19,139 bases of DNA from Bacillota bacterium (GCA_012797095.1 JAAZPS010000036.1:1-19139); one strand, 5' to 3'; positions 1 through 6,815 are shown, numbered from the stretch's first letter. Notes: generated from the sequence alone by a model not told the origin. Translations and numbers: made by a program.

Positions 1-8
1 CACCCCGG

Positions 9-31
9 CCCTCCCCCCTCAAGGGGGAGGG
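9..31. repeat. Perfect 9-bp palindrome (C-rich hairpin)
   Basis: CCCTCCCCC at 9-17 pairs with GGGGGAGGG at 23-31 across a 5-base loop, and a TTTT run follows at 33-36. A degenerate relative with similar flanks (C-rich arm, then GGGAGAGAG and AATTTT) lies at about 240-281. It reads as a dispersed intergenic palindrome. It could also terminate transcription entering from the left. Confidence 0.55.
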
Positions 32-36
32 AGTTT

Positions 37-67
37 TGGGACAGGAGGGACGTACCTTCTTGTCCCA
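37..67. repeat. Palindromic element TGGGACA/TGTCCCA
   Basis: TGGGACA (37-43) is inverted as TGTCCCA (61-67), with an inner AGG/CCT pairing (46-48 with 55-57). The form resembles REP-type palindromes common in clostridial intergenic DNA; that family link is inference. Confidence 0.45.
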
Positions 68-131
68 CAGCTCTGTCGTCGCGACTGCTAATCTCTCTAT
101 CCCCGCGTCTGGCACTATCATCTCCAGGAAA

Positions 132-198
132 AGCCTCCCCGTCATCTGAGGGCTTTAGCCTCCCCGTCATCCTGAGGGCTTTAGCCCGAAGGATCTCC
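132..198. repeat. Dispersed hairpin repeat with a partial tandem copy
   Basis: The complete copy (166-198) folds as ATCCT (169-173) with AGGAT (190-194), a tandem GA/GA internal pair (174-175 with 188-189), GGGC (176-179) with GCCC (184-187), and loop TTTA. Immediately before it, positions 132-156 duplicate 157-182 with one base missing, so the left half is present twice. Two further copies occur near the right end at 18872-18904 and 19027-19058. This is therefore a dispersed repeat family, not a gene-specific structure. Confidence 0.7.
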
Positions 199-310
199 GC
201 TGTCAAACCAGGGTAACTTCAGACCGACACCGGGGTGTTCACCCCCACCCTAGCCCTCCCCCCTTGGGAGAGAGAATTTTGTTGCCCGGCAGCCGATCCC
301 TTCGCCTCCA

Positions 311-340
311 CGGCTGATAGGTCTCCGGCTGATAGGTCTC
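311..340. repeat. 15-bp direct tandem repeat
   Basis: CGGCTGATAGGTCTC occurs at 311-325 and again, exactly, at 326-340, ending about 20 bases upstream of the aconitase -35 box. It may be a slippage duplication or a repeated regulator half-site. Nothing else in the sequence distinguishes these. Confidence 0.6.
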
Positions 341-360
341 CCGTGCAAAGCTCTTGCCGG

Positions 361-389
361 TTGACGCCCAAAGTCTCTTTTGCTATAGT
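361..389 (+). promoter_or_regulatory. Sigma-A-type promoter for aconitase
   Basis: TTGACG (361-366) and TATAGT (384-389) are each one mismatch from consensus and are separated by exactly 17 bases. Transcription would start near 396, giving a short leader before the ATG at 433. This argues against the upstream in-frame TTG at 400 as the start. Confidence 0.75.
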
Positions 390-432
390 TTAGCCAATCT
401 TGAAAAGCTTTTGGGCGAAGGGGGAACCGGTA

Positions 433-2358
433 ATGGCAGATCATCTGACCGCAAAAATATTGAAAGAACATCTTCTCTCCGGCCGTCTGGAACCGGGCGA
501 GGAGATCGCCATAAGGATCGATCAGACCTTGACCCAGGATGCCACCGGCACCATGGCGTACCTGCAATTTGAAGGGATGGGGGTGCCCCGGATCCGCACC
601 GAGCTCTCGGTCAGCTATATCGATCACAATACGCTGCAGGCGGGCTTTGAAAACGCCGATGATCACCGCTACCTGCAGACGGCGGCAGCCCGTTTCGGAG
701 CCTATTTTTCCCGCCCCGGCAACGGTATCTGCCACCAGGTCCATCTGGAGCGCTTCGGCGTTCCGGGAAAAACCCTCCTCGGCTCCGACAGCCACACCCC
801 CACCGGGGGCGGCCTCGGCATGCTTGCCATCGGCGCCGGGGGGCTGGATGTTGCCGTGGCCATGGCCGGCGGGCCCTTCCATCTGAATGTTCCGAAGGTG
901 CTCCGGGTGGAGTTGACCGGAACGCTGCCGCCCTGGGTCGGAGCGAAGGATATCATTCTGGAGCTGCTGCGGCGCCTTACGGTCAGGGGTGGGGTGGGAA
1001 GGATCATCGAGTACGGCGGCCCCGGGACAGCGCAGCTGACTGTTCCCCAGCGAGCAACAATTGCCAATATGGGCGCGGAGCTGGGCGCGACCGGCTCCCT
1101 TTTCCCGAGCGATGGGGAGACCCGCCGTTTTCTGGCCTCCCAGGGGCGGGAGCAATCCTTCAGGGAGCTTCTCCCCGATCCCGACGCCTCCTACGATGAT
1201 AAGATCATCCTGGATCTGGGGCGGCTGGAGCCGCTGGCAGCCTGCCCGCACAGCCCCGACGCGGTGAAGACAATCCGGGAGATCGGCCCCCTGCAGGTGG
1301 ATCAGATCGCCATCGGCAGCTGCACCAATTCGTCATTTCAGGATCTGCTGTTGACCGCCAGAATACTGGAAGGGCGCCTTGTCCATCCCCGCGTCAGCCT
1401 GGTGATCGCTCCGGGTTCACGCCAGGTTCTGCTGATGCTGGCACAATGCGGCGCCCTGGGGAAACTGATCGCCGCGGGAGCGAGGATTCTCGAACCGGCC
1501 TGCGGCCCCTGTATCGGGATGGGCCAGGCTCCTCCCTCGGGTGCAATCTCTCTGCGCACCTTCAACCGGAATTTCCAGGGGCGATGCGGCACCACCGATG
1601 CCTCGGTCTATCTGACCGGTCCGGCGGCAGCTGCGGTGAGCGCCCTGCGCGGCCGGCTGACCGATCCCCGGGAGGAGGGGGCATTCCCGACGCTGCCCCC
1701 GGCTGCGGTGATCATCGATGACGGTATGATCATCCCTCCGCCCGCGGAGGGCGGCGGGATCGAGATCATCCGTGGCCCCAATATCCGGCCGCTGCCCCTG
1801 AACGATTCCCTACCGGAGCAGCTCTCGCTGAAGGTGCTGCTCAAGGCAGGGGATCATATCACTACCGATCAGATCATGCCCGCAGGTGCAAAAATATTGC
1901 CTCTGCGCTCCAACATTCCCGCAATCAGCGAATATGTATTTGCCCCTCTGGACAGGAGTTTTGCCCGGCGGGCCCGCGAAGCCGGCACCGGTCTGGTCGT
2001 CGGGGGGATCAATTACGGTCAGGGATCGAGCCGGGAGCACGCCGCCCTTGCACCGATGTACCTCGGGATCAAGGCGGTTCTGGCAAAATCGTTTGCCCGA
2101 ATTCATCATACCAATCTGGTTAATTTCGGGATCATCCCGCTGCTCTTTGAATCTCCGGCGGACTACGAAAGGTTGCAGCGGGACGATATCCTGCTCCTCG
2201 AGAAGGTGCCGGAGCAGCTGGAGCAGGGCCGGGTCAACCTGACCAACCGGACCCGTGGATACCGCTTCGCCGCCGTCCACCGGCTCTCGCAGCGCCAGCT
2301 CCGGATTATCAGGGCGGGCGGCCTGCTGAACCTGATGCGGGCTGAAAAAGGGCAGTAA
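433..2358 (+). CDS. acn: Aconitate hydratase, single-chain
   Basis: This enzyme interconverts citrate and isocitrate in the cytosol, using a [4Fe-4S] cluster. The 641-residue chain carries the aconitase core: GSDSHTPTGGGLGML near residues 117-131, SCTNSS with cluster ligand C297, and ACGPCIGMG with C357 and C360. The C-terminal swivel domain has GDHITTDQIMPAGAKI and YGQGSSREHA. At about 640 residues it fits the shorter aconitases annotated as Aquifex-type, not the roughly 900-residue AcnA. I chose ATG 433 over the in-frame TTG at 400 because an AAGGGGG-type ribosome site lies at 418-424, the promoter's predicted start point almost coincides with 400, and MADHLTAKIL is a typical family start. 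No citrate synthase or isocitrate dehydrogenase gene is adjacent. A homoaconitase or isopropylmalate isomerase is less likely, because the core and swivel domains are fused in one chain and no leucine genes adjoin. Confidence 0.93.
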   Translation: MADHLTAKILKEHLLSGRLEPGEEIAIRIDQTLTQDATGTMAYLQFEGMGVPRIRTELSVSYIDHNTLQAGFENADDHRYLQTAAARFGAYFSRPGNGICHQVHLERFGVPGKTLLGSDSHTPTGGGLGMLAIGAGGLDVAVAMAGGPFHLNVPKVLRVELTGTLPPWVGAKDIILELLRRLTVRGGVGRIIEYGGPGTAQLTVPQRATIANMGAELGATGSLFPSDGETRRFLASQGREQSFRELLPDPDASYDDKIILDLGRLEPLAACPHSPDAVKTIREIGPLQVDQIAIGSCTNSSFQDLLLTARILEGRLVHPRVSLVIAPGSRQVLLMLAQCGALGKLIAAGARILEPACGPCIGMGQAPPSGAISLRTFNRNFQGRCGTTDASVYLTGPAAAAVSALRGRLTDPREEGAFPTLPPAAVIIDDGMIIPPPAEGGGIEIIRGPNIRPLPLNDSLPEQLSLKVLLKAGDHITTDQIMPAGAKILPLRSNIPAISEYVFAPLDRSFARRAREAGTGLVVGGINYGQGSSREHAALAPMYLGIKAVLAKSFARIHHTNLVNFGIIPLLFESPADYERLQRDDILLLEKVPEQLEQGRVNLTNRTRGYRFAAVHRLSQRQLRIIRAGGLLNLMRAEKGQ

Positions 2359-2398
2359 AAGGAAGAAGTGGAATGGCGGCCAGGCCCGGCAAGGTTCT

Positions 2399-2791
2399 CT
2401 ATCTTTCCGGGCTTCTTTCATGACAAGCCACGGCCACGGCCCCGGCGAAGGGCGATTCGTGGGTCAGTGAAAGGAGCACCCTGCCGATTCCCCTGGCTGC
2501 AGCCAGGCGGGCGGCGTTCCCCGATAACCGCACCTGGGGCTGCCTTCCCTTGACCGCGATGATCTCGACTTCGCGCCAGGAAACCGGGCCCACCCCGCAA
2601 CCGAGCGCCTTCAAGACCGCCTCCTTGGCGGCAAAGCGGGCGGCCATCGCCGAAAAAAGGGGCCGCCGCGGCAGCAGCAGGGCGATCTCGGCAGGGCTGA
2701 AAATCCGCTCGATAAAACGCTGCGGACGCCGGCGGTAGGCCCGCTCGATCCGCCCGATTGAAACCAGATCCACCCCGACGCCGACAACCAT
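2399..2791 (-). CDS. acpS: Holo-[acyl-carrier-protein] synthase
   Basis: AcpS transfers 4'-phosphopantetheine from CoA to a serine of acyl carrier protein, activating it for fatty-acid synthesis. The 130-residue product matches the usual size of about 125. It shows the family's N-terminal GVDLVSIGRIE motif (Asp binds Mg2+) and the FAAKEAVLKALG motif (Glu/Lys catalytic face), with LSLTHESPFAGAVAVA near the C-terminus. The frame is open further upstream, but the extension looks non-coding. ATG 2791 sits behind a G-rich ribosome site (AAAGGGGGCGGGGG) and begins exactly at the conserved N-terminus. The gene converges on aconitase with about 40 bases between them. The common partners nnrD and alr are absent. 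I see no convincing promoter, only a TATATT about 50 bases upstream. Confidence 0.95.
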   Translation of the reverse strand: MVVGVGVDLVSIGRIERAYRRRPQRFIERIFSPAEIALLLPRRPLFSAMAARFAAKEAVLKALGCGVGPVSWREVEIIAVKGRQPQVRLSGNAARLAAARGIGRVLLSLTHESPFAGAVAVACHERSPER

Positions 2792-2984
2792 ACCCCCGCC
2801 CCCTTTCCGTTTTCCAAAGGTGATCGCTGCTTGATCAAATATACCCCAATTCGGGGGGACCGTCCACCAGGAGGGGTTCAGGCAGCTGGCGTTGCCCCCA
2901 CAAACTGGATTTTCCCCCCTATTGCAAATTTTCTTCCATTCTTGCATTTGTCATCGTTATATGTTAATCTCAAAACGAAATTCA

Positions 2985-3011
2985 CCTGCCTCGGGGCAGG
3001 CATTTAGGAGG
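2985..3011 (+). promoter_or_regulatory. 5' leader hairpin and ribosome site of the cold-shock gene
   Basis: CCTGCC (2985-2990) pairs with GGCAGG (2995-3000) across a TCGG loop, five bases before a perfect AGGAGG (3006-3011) and 22 bases before the ATG. Leader structure is a known control point in cold-shock mRNAs. Whether this hairpin affects the ribosome site is inference. I found no convincing -35/-10 pair upstream. Confidence 0.4.
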
Positions 3012-3022
3012 TTGCTGACTTA

Positions 3023-3253
3023 ATGCAAGGTCGGGTTAAATGGTTTAACCCCCAAAAGGGGTACGGGTTTATCGAAGTTGAAGAAGGCAAGGATGTTTTT
3101 GTGCATTACTCCGAGATCAAGGAGGAAGGTTTCAAAACCCTGGAAGAAGGCCAGGAAGTCGAATTCGAGATTGTCGAAGGAAACCGCGGTCCCCAGGCGG
3201 CAAACGTGGTTAAGTTGGACACGGGGATCTTTTCAGAATACCCCGAATCGTAA
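3023..3253 (+). CDS. Cold-shock protein (CspA/CspB family)
   Basis: This is a small single-domain OB-fold protein that binds single-stranded RNA and DNA and acts as an RNA chaperone in the cytosol. The 76 residues comprise one cold-shock domain. It opens with GRVKWFNPQKGYGFIEV (RNP1 within KGYGFI), then VFVHYSEI (RNP2), and ends with the GNRGPQAANVVKL strand typical of the family. A short acidic tail (FSEYPES) follows. A perfect AGGAGG lies 11 bases before the ATG. The gene is monocistronic, with a strong intrinsic terminator 19 bases after its stop. It is divergent from acpS. Such proteins are often constitutive, so cold induction cannot be inferred from the protein alone. Confidence 0.96.
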   Translation: MQGRVKWFNPQKGYGFIEVEEGKDVFVHYSEIKEEGFKTLEEGQEVEFEIVEGNRGPQAANVVKLDTGIFSEYPES

Positions 3254-3272
3254 ACTGATAACGTTTGAAATT

Positions 3273-3300
3273 AAAAGCCGGTTGCAAACCGGCTTTTTTT
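3273..3300 (+). terminator. Rho-independent terminator, probably bidirectional
   Basis: AAAAGCCGGTT (3273-3283) pairs perfectly with AACCGGCTTTT (3287-3297) over a 3-base loop, and the T run continues to 3300. It ends the cold-shock transcript. The A run on the left arm would also give a U tract to transcripts arriving on the minus strand from the metal operon. Confidence 0.9.
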
Positions 3301-3319
3301 AATGCCCATTTAAAGAACC

Positions 3320-3334
3320 GGCGGTAACACCGCC
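3320..3334 (-). terminator. Short hairpin after the creatininase-family gene
   Basis: GGCGGT (3320-3325) pairs with ACCGCC (3329-3334) around a 3-base loop, 22 bases beyond the stop of the minus-strand operon. On the minus strand it is followed only by GGTTCTTTAAA, a weak U tract, so termination may rely mainly on the stronger hairpin at 3273-3300. Confidence 0.35.
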
Positions 3335-3356
3335 CCACAAAAAAGCAGCGGCGGCG

Positions 3357-4271
3357 CTATTCCGGCAGCAGCTGTAGAAAACGCAGGCCCCAAAGGAGCG
3401 GCGCTATCCGGATCTCCTCTCCGGCGAGAGCCCTGCGGAAAAATCCCATGGCAATTGCAGTACGCGCCTGGAGCATCGCCTCACCGGCCTCGGCCCCGGC
3501 GAGAGTCGGCGCGCCCATGTACGACTTCATCCGGGGATCCCCCACCCAGGAAAGGGTATAGGCCAGATGTTCCAGATCTTTGCCCAGGGTGCGGGAAAAT
3601 ATGGAGAGAACACGCCCTAGAAAAAGGACCGCTTTTTGCGGCGCCGGCGGCAGTGAAGGAGGTACTGTCCGCCAGTTTTCCCTGACCTGATCCGGATCCG
3701 CCTGCAGCATCAGCGAGGTCTCGTTGGTTCCGGCATGGGCATCGGCATCATCGCCGCATCTGCCCGGCCCCAGGCCGCTCTTTTTCAGGAATTCCGGATC
3801 ATGCTGAACCATGAGCCGGAATTCGTGATTGAACGGATTGACCAGATGGAAGCGGTACCTGCGCCAGGCCAGCCGCGAGGCCGATTCGAGCCCCAGCTGA
3901 TGGCGGGGTCCACCGTGGTTGTCGGCAAGAAAAAGATAGCGGAAACCCTGCGCCGCCAGCCCTTTCACATAGCTGAGCAGCACTTTTTTCACCAGCGGTG
4001 CCGGTACCGACAAAGATCCCTTTACCGGCAGGGCATCAGCACCCAGATAGAGCGGGGGCAGCTCGATCAGGTTATAGTCGGGATATTCCTCCTGCAGGGC
4101 GGCGCTGTAGCGCCGCAGCAGCTCCTCGGAGACAAAGATATCGGTGCCCAGGGGCAGATGGGGTCCGTGAACCTCGATGGGGCTTACCGCCATCAAAAAA
4201 ATAGTCCTCTCCCTGTCCAGGGCCTCGATCTCGGGAAGGGTCAGCCGCACATACGAGAGCAGCTGTGCCAT
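3357..4271 (-). CDS. Creatininase-family metal-dependent amidohydrolase
   Basis: The family (creatininase, FAPy deformylase, MftE) hydrolyses C-N bonds of small cyclic amides or peptides with a two-metal centre; the substrate here is unknown. The 304-residue product shows SPIEVHGPHLPLGTD, whose Glu, His (+2) and Asp (+11) match the metal ligands Glu34, His36 and Asp45 of Pseudomonas creatininase. Two other conserved motifs have drifted: DNHGGP replaces the usual NGHGGN, and HAGTNETS replaces HAGxxETS-type sequences. ATG 4271 is preferred over TTG 4301, which overlaps the ATPase stop, because GGAGGTG lies 8 bases before it. It is the third gene of the metal operon, 26 bases after the ATPase. 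That placement suggests a role connected to metals, but a passenger metabolic function is possible. Confidence 0.85.
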   Translation of the reverse strand: MAQLLSYVRLTLPEIEALDRERTIFLMAVSPIEVHGPHLPLGTDIFVSEELLRRYSAALQEEYPDYNLIELPPLYLGADALPVKGSLSVPAPLVKKVLLSYVKGLAAQGFRYLFLADNHGGPRHQLGLESASRLAWRRYRFHLVNPFNHEFRLMVQHDPEFLKKSGLGPGRCGDDADAHAGTNETSLMLQADPDQVRENWRTVPPSLPPAPQKAVLFLGRVLSIFSRTLGKDLEHLAYTLSWVGDPRMKSYMGAPTLAGAEAGEAMLQARTAIAMGFFRRALAGEEIRIAPLLWGLRFLQLLPE

Positions 4272-4297
4272 TGCGAGCACCTCCATATTCAGTGATC

Positions 4298-6268
4298 TCA
4301 ATCAGGCTCTACCATCAGGTAGTTCTTCACAGGCCCGGGCCCTCCCTGCCTGCCCGGCCAGAATGCCCGGGCAGCGTTGGCGATGGCCAGCAGGGCCACC
4401 CCGACATCAGCGAAGAGCGCCGCCCATACCGGAACCGCCCCCAGGGCTCCTGCCACCAGAAAAAGTCCCTTGACCCCCAGGGCCAGAATGATATTCTGCC
4501 ACACAATCCGGTGGGTGAAGCGACCGATCCGCACCGCCGCGGCAACCCGGAGCAGCTGATCGTCCATGATCACCACATCGGCTGCCTCGATGGCCGCATC
4601 CGCGCCGGCGCCGCCCATGGCGATGCCGAGATGGGCCCTCGAGAGCGCGGGGGCATCGTTGATCCCGTCACCCACATAGGCCAGCTTCCCCCCGAGCGCC
4701 CCGGCCTCGGAAAGAAGCGTCTCCAGATGAGCCACCTTTTCCTCCGGCAGCAGGGAGCTATGGGCCAGATCCACCCCGGCCTTCCGGGCCACCTTCCCCG
4801 CAGCAGCAGCCCCGTCGCCGCTCAGGATAACCGTTCGCCGCACTCCCAATTTTTTCAGCTCCCGCACTGCCGCTGCGGCCTCCGGCCGAAGCCGCTCACC
4901 CATCATCAGTGCGCCAGCATAGCGGCCCTCCAGGGCCAGATAGACCGACCCACCAGGAGGCGCTGCGGATAGCCCGACGGTTCCCTCCCGCTGCAGCAGG
5001 CGCAGACTGCCGGCCAGCACTTCCCTGCCGCGTACCGCTGCCCTGATGCCCAAACCTTCCAGGGACTCGCATGAACCGATCTCGCCGGACAGGATCGCTC
5101 CGGGGTAGGCCTCCCGGATCGAGCGAGCCAGGGGGTGGCTCGAATGGGCCTCGGCATGGGCGGCCCAGTAGAGCAGCTCCGATCGGCTCAGCCCCGGGGC
5201 CGGGATAACCCGCTCTACCTGGAAAAGACCCTCGGTGAGCGTCCCCGTTTTATCGAAAACGACCACCTTCAGCCGGCGCAGCGCCTCCAGATAATTTGCC
5301 CCCTTGATCAGGATCCCCTGCTTCGAGGCGCTGCCGATTCCACCAAGGTAGCCCAGGGGGATGGAGATCACCAGGGCGCAGGGACAGGAGATCACCAGAA
5401 ATACCAGGGCGCGGTAGAGCCAGACGCGAAAAGCGGCACCGGGAATAACCAGGGGCGGGATGAATGCCAGAAGCAGCGCCCCGGCGACCACCGCCGGCGT
5501 ATAGTAGCGAGCAAAGGTGGTCATGAAGCGCTCTGTCGGGGCTTTCTGCGCCGCTGACTGCTCCACCAGGCGGTAGATCCGGGCCAGGGACGATTCCCCG
5601 AAGGGCCGGCTGACCCTGAGCCGCAGCAGTCCCGCGCCGTTGATCGCACCGGCCAGAACCGGATCGCCAACCAACACCGGCTGCGGAACCGCTTCTCCGG
5701 TCAACGCGGCATTGTTCACCGATGAGCTGCCAAAGATAACTTCACCGTCAAGGGCCACCTTTTCGCCGGGCCGGACGATCACCTCTTCACCCGGCCGTAC
5801 CGTTTCCGGAGCGACCTGTTCAACGTTCCCACCGGCCATCACCAGATTGGCCAGATCCGGTTTTGTCTCCATCAGAGCAGCGATGGAGCGACGGGCGCGG
5901 CTCACCGAACGGCTTTCCAGCAATTCGCCCAGGTTGAAAAGGATCATGATCGCCGCCGCCTCCGGCAGCTCGCCGATAGCCAGTGCCCCCAGGCTGGCCA
6001 GAGACATCAGAAAATTTTCGTTGAAGAGCCGGCCCTGCCCCAGTGTACGCAGAGCCTGAAGGATCGTCCCGGCCCCGGGCAGAAGAAAGGCTACAATGAA
6101 GAGTATCTCATCGGCGCAGTAAAGCACCGCTCCCGGCAAGGAGCGGAGCAGAAAGGCGAGGCCGAAAAGAACGGCTGCCGCTATCAGCGGCAGGGCCGGA
6201 TTTCTTGCCGCTGCCCCGGCCAGAGTAAGACCGGTGCTTTCACACCCCGGGCACCCGCAGGTTTTCAT
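4298..6268 (-). CDS. Heavy-metal P1B-type ATPase (Zn/Cd/Pb exporter)
   Basis: This is a plasma-membrane pump that exports divalent soft metals using ATP. In order, the 656 residues show a Cys-rich N-terminus (CGCPGC, residues 4-9) with no full HMA domain, two early membrane helices (about 28-70), a helix pair at about 86-116, the actuator loop TGEAVP (190-195), and the metal-site helix with CPC (295-297). Then come the phosphorylation site DKTGTLT (339-345, Asp339), HP (378-379) in the nucleotide domain, and GDGINDAP (533-540). In the last two helices K600 (VKGLF) and D621 (FADVG) correspond to the Lys and Asp that mark the ZntA/CadA (Zn/Cd/Pb) subgroup over copper pumps. ATG 6268 follows a GGGGGGAGGGAG ribosome site; a GTG lies one codon earlier. 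It overlaps the regulator gene by 29 bases, so translation is probably coupled. Confidence 0.95.
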   Translation of the reverse strand: MKTCGCPGCESTGLTLAGAAARNPALPLIAAAVLFGLAFLLRSLPGAVLYCADEILFIVAFLLPGAGTILQALRTLGQGRLFNENFLMSLASLGALAIGELPEAAAIMILFNLGELLESRSVSRARRSIAALMETKPDLANLVMAGGNVEQVAPETVRPGEEVIVRPGEKVALDGEVIFGSSSVNNAALTGEAVPQPVLVGDPVLAGAINGAGLLRLRVSRPFGESSLARIYRLVEQSAAQKAPTERFMTTFARYYTPAVVAGALLLAFIPPLVIPGAAFRVWLYRALVFLVISCPCALVISIPLGYLGGIGSASKQGILIKGANYLEALRRLKVVVFDKTGTLTEGLFQVERVIPAPGLSRSELLYWAAHAEAHSSHPLARSIREAYPGAILSGEIGSCESLEGLGIRAAVRGREVLAGSLRLLQREGTVGLSAAPPGGSVYLALEGRYAGALMMGERLRPEAAAAVRELKKLGVRRTVILSGDGAAAAGKVARKAGVDLAHSSLLPEEKVAHLETLLSEAGALGGKLAYVGDGINDAPALSRAHLGIAMGGAGADAAIEAADVVIMDDQLLRVAAAVRIGRFTHRIVWQNIILALGVKGLFLVAGALGAVPVWAALFADVGVALLAIANAARAFWPGRQGGPGPVKNYLMVEPD

Positions 6269-6659
6269 CACTGCTCCCTCCCCCCTTCAATTCATCCACG
6301 GTATGGGCAACATGCGCCAATCCCTGTTCAAAAAGGATGAGCACGTGGTGATCGTCGAGTGAATAGTAGGCCCTCTTCCCCTCCCGACGAAATTTCACCA
6401 GTCTGGCGTCCCGCAGCACTCTAAGCTGATGGGAGACGGCGGAGCTGCTCATCTCCAGCAGTGCGGCAAGGTCGCACACACAGAGCTCCTCCCTAGACAG
6501 TGCATCCAGGATCCTGATCCTGGTTTGGTCCCCAAGAGCTTTAAAGGTACCACTCAGCCGCTGGACAAAAGCCCGCGGCAGCAGTTTACCCTTGACCCGT
6601 TCCACCGCCGCTGGATCAATCCAAAGCGGGTCACCGTTTTTTGGCCGTGCCTCAGTCAC
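6240..6659 (-). CDS. ArsR/SmtB-family metal-responsive repressor
   Basis: This is a dimeric winged-helix repressor that leaves DNA when metal binds. The 139 residues contain the core FKALGDQTRIRILDAL, then the recognition helix region (MSSSAVSHQLRVLRDARLV, about 70-88) and the wing FRREGKRAYYSL. Two metal-site signatures are visible. ELCVCD (C60, C62, D63) is the alpha3 motif of CadC-type soft-metal sites. In the C-terminal helix, D103, H105, H116 and H119 keep the exact spacing of the alpha5 zinc site of SmtB/CzrA. Zn, Cd or Pb sensing is therefore likely, matching the pump downstream. The start is GTG 6659 with a modest AGGTGAG about 13 bases upstream. An operator-like palindrome lies between promoter and gene, indicating autoregulation of the three-gene operon. 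Confidence 0.94.
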   Translation of the reverse strand: MTEARPKNGDPLWIDPAAVERVKGKLLPRAFVQRLSGTFKALGDQTRIRILDALSREELCVCDLAALLEMSSSAVSHQLRVLRDARLVKFRREGKRAYYSLDDHHVLILFEQGLAHVAHTVDELKGGGSSDENLRVPGV

Positions 6660-6677
6660 CTGTTTTCACCACTCACC

Positions 6678-6691
6678 TGAACGTTTGTTCA
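6678..6691. promoter_or_regulatory. Probable ArsR/SmtB operator
   Basis: TGAACGTTTGTTCA is an inverted repeat (TGAAC, 4-base spacer, GTTCA read on the minus strand). It matches the TGAA-rich palindromes bound by SmtB, CzrA and CadC. It lies just downstream of the -10 box, roughly at +8 to +20, where bound repressor would block initiation. AT-rich flank sequence (ATTATTCA) extends it on one side. Confidence 0.75.
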
Positions 6692-6704
6692 ATTATTCAT
6701 CTGT

Positions 6705-6733
6705 ATTATACAAAATAAGCCTCACCAAGGCAA
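6705..6733 (-). promoter_or_regulatory. Sigma-A promoter of the metal operon
   Basis: Read on the minus strand, TTGCCT (6733-6728) and a perfect TATAAT (6710-6705) are separated by 17 bases. Transcription would begin near 6698, directly before the operator. It drives the regulator, the ATPase and the creatininase-family gene. Confidence 0.8.
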
Positions 6734-6753
6734 GCCCTTTTTCACCAGAAAGA

Positions 6754-6780
6754 GGCGCTCACCTGTTCTTCGTGAGCGCC
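6754..6780 (-). terminator. Hairpin after the MBL-fold gene
   Basis: GGCGCTCAC (6754-6762) pairs perfectly with GTGAGCGCC (6772-6780), a 9-bp stem with a 9-base loop, 36 bases past the stop of the minus-strand hydrolase gene. The following tract on that strand is TCTTTCT, a weak U tract. It separates that gene from the metal-operon promoter. Confidence 0.55.
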
Positions 6781-6815
6781 GCACCGATAAGGATCCTGCC
6801 TGCTATAATTCTGAG

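Larger units (their letters stand above)
1..342. repeat. Repeat-rich non-coding region upstream of aconitase
   Basis: I find no credible gene here; long minus-strand frames that enter it are shadows of the aconitase. It holds several small repeats. One is a 9-bp stem (9-17 with 23-31, loop of 5). A second is a TGGGACA/TGTCCCA palindrome (37-43 with 61-67). A third is the dispersed ATCCT-GA-GGGC hairpin family (132-198). There is a C-rich stretch resembling the first element at about 240-281, and a 15-bp direct repeat at 311-340. The pattern suggests an intergenic landing zone for REP/MITE-like elements. Family assignment is inference; no transposase is nearby. Confidence 0.7.

Noticed and set aside
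400..432. TTG start extending aconitase by 11 residues
   Set aside because: The predicted transcription start is about 396, leaving no room for a ribosome site, while ATG 433 has one.
250..1251. 333-codon open frame on the minus strand
   Set aside because: It lies antisense to the aconitase core, its composition follows from the GC-rich opposite codons, and it has no domain or ribosome site.
2792..2947. N-terminal extension of AcpS
   Set aside because: The 52 extra codons look non-coding, and the conserved N-terminus begins at ATG 2791 behind a G-rich ribosome site.
2942..2970. TTGCAT and TAATCT as a cold-shock gene promoter
   Set aside because: Both boxes match consensus at only about half their positions, so the call would be guesswork.
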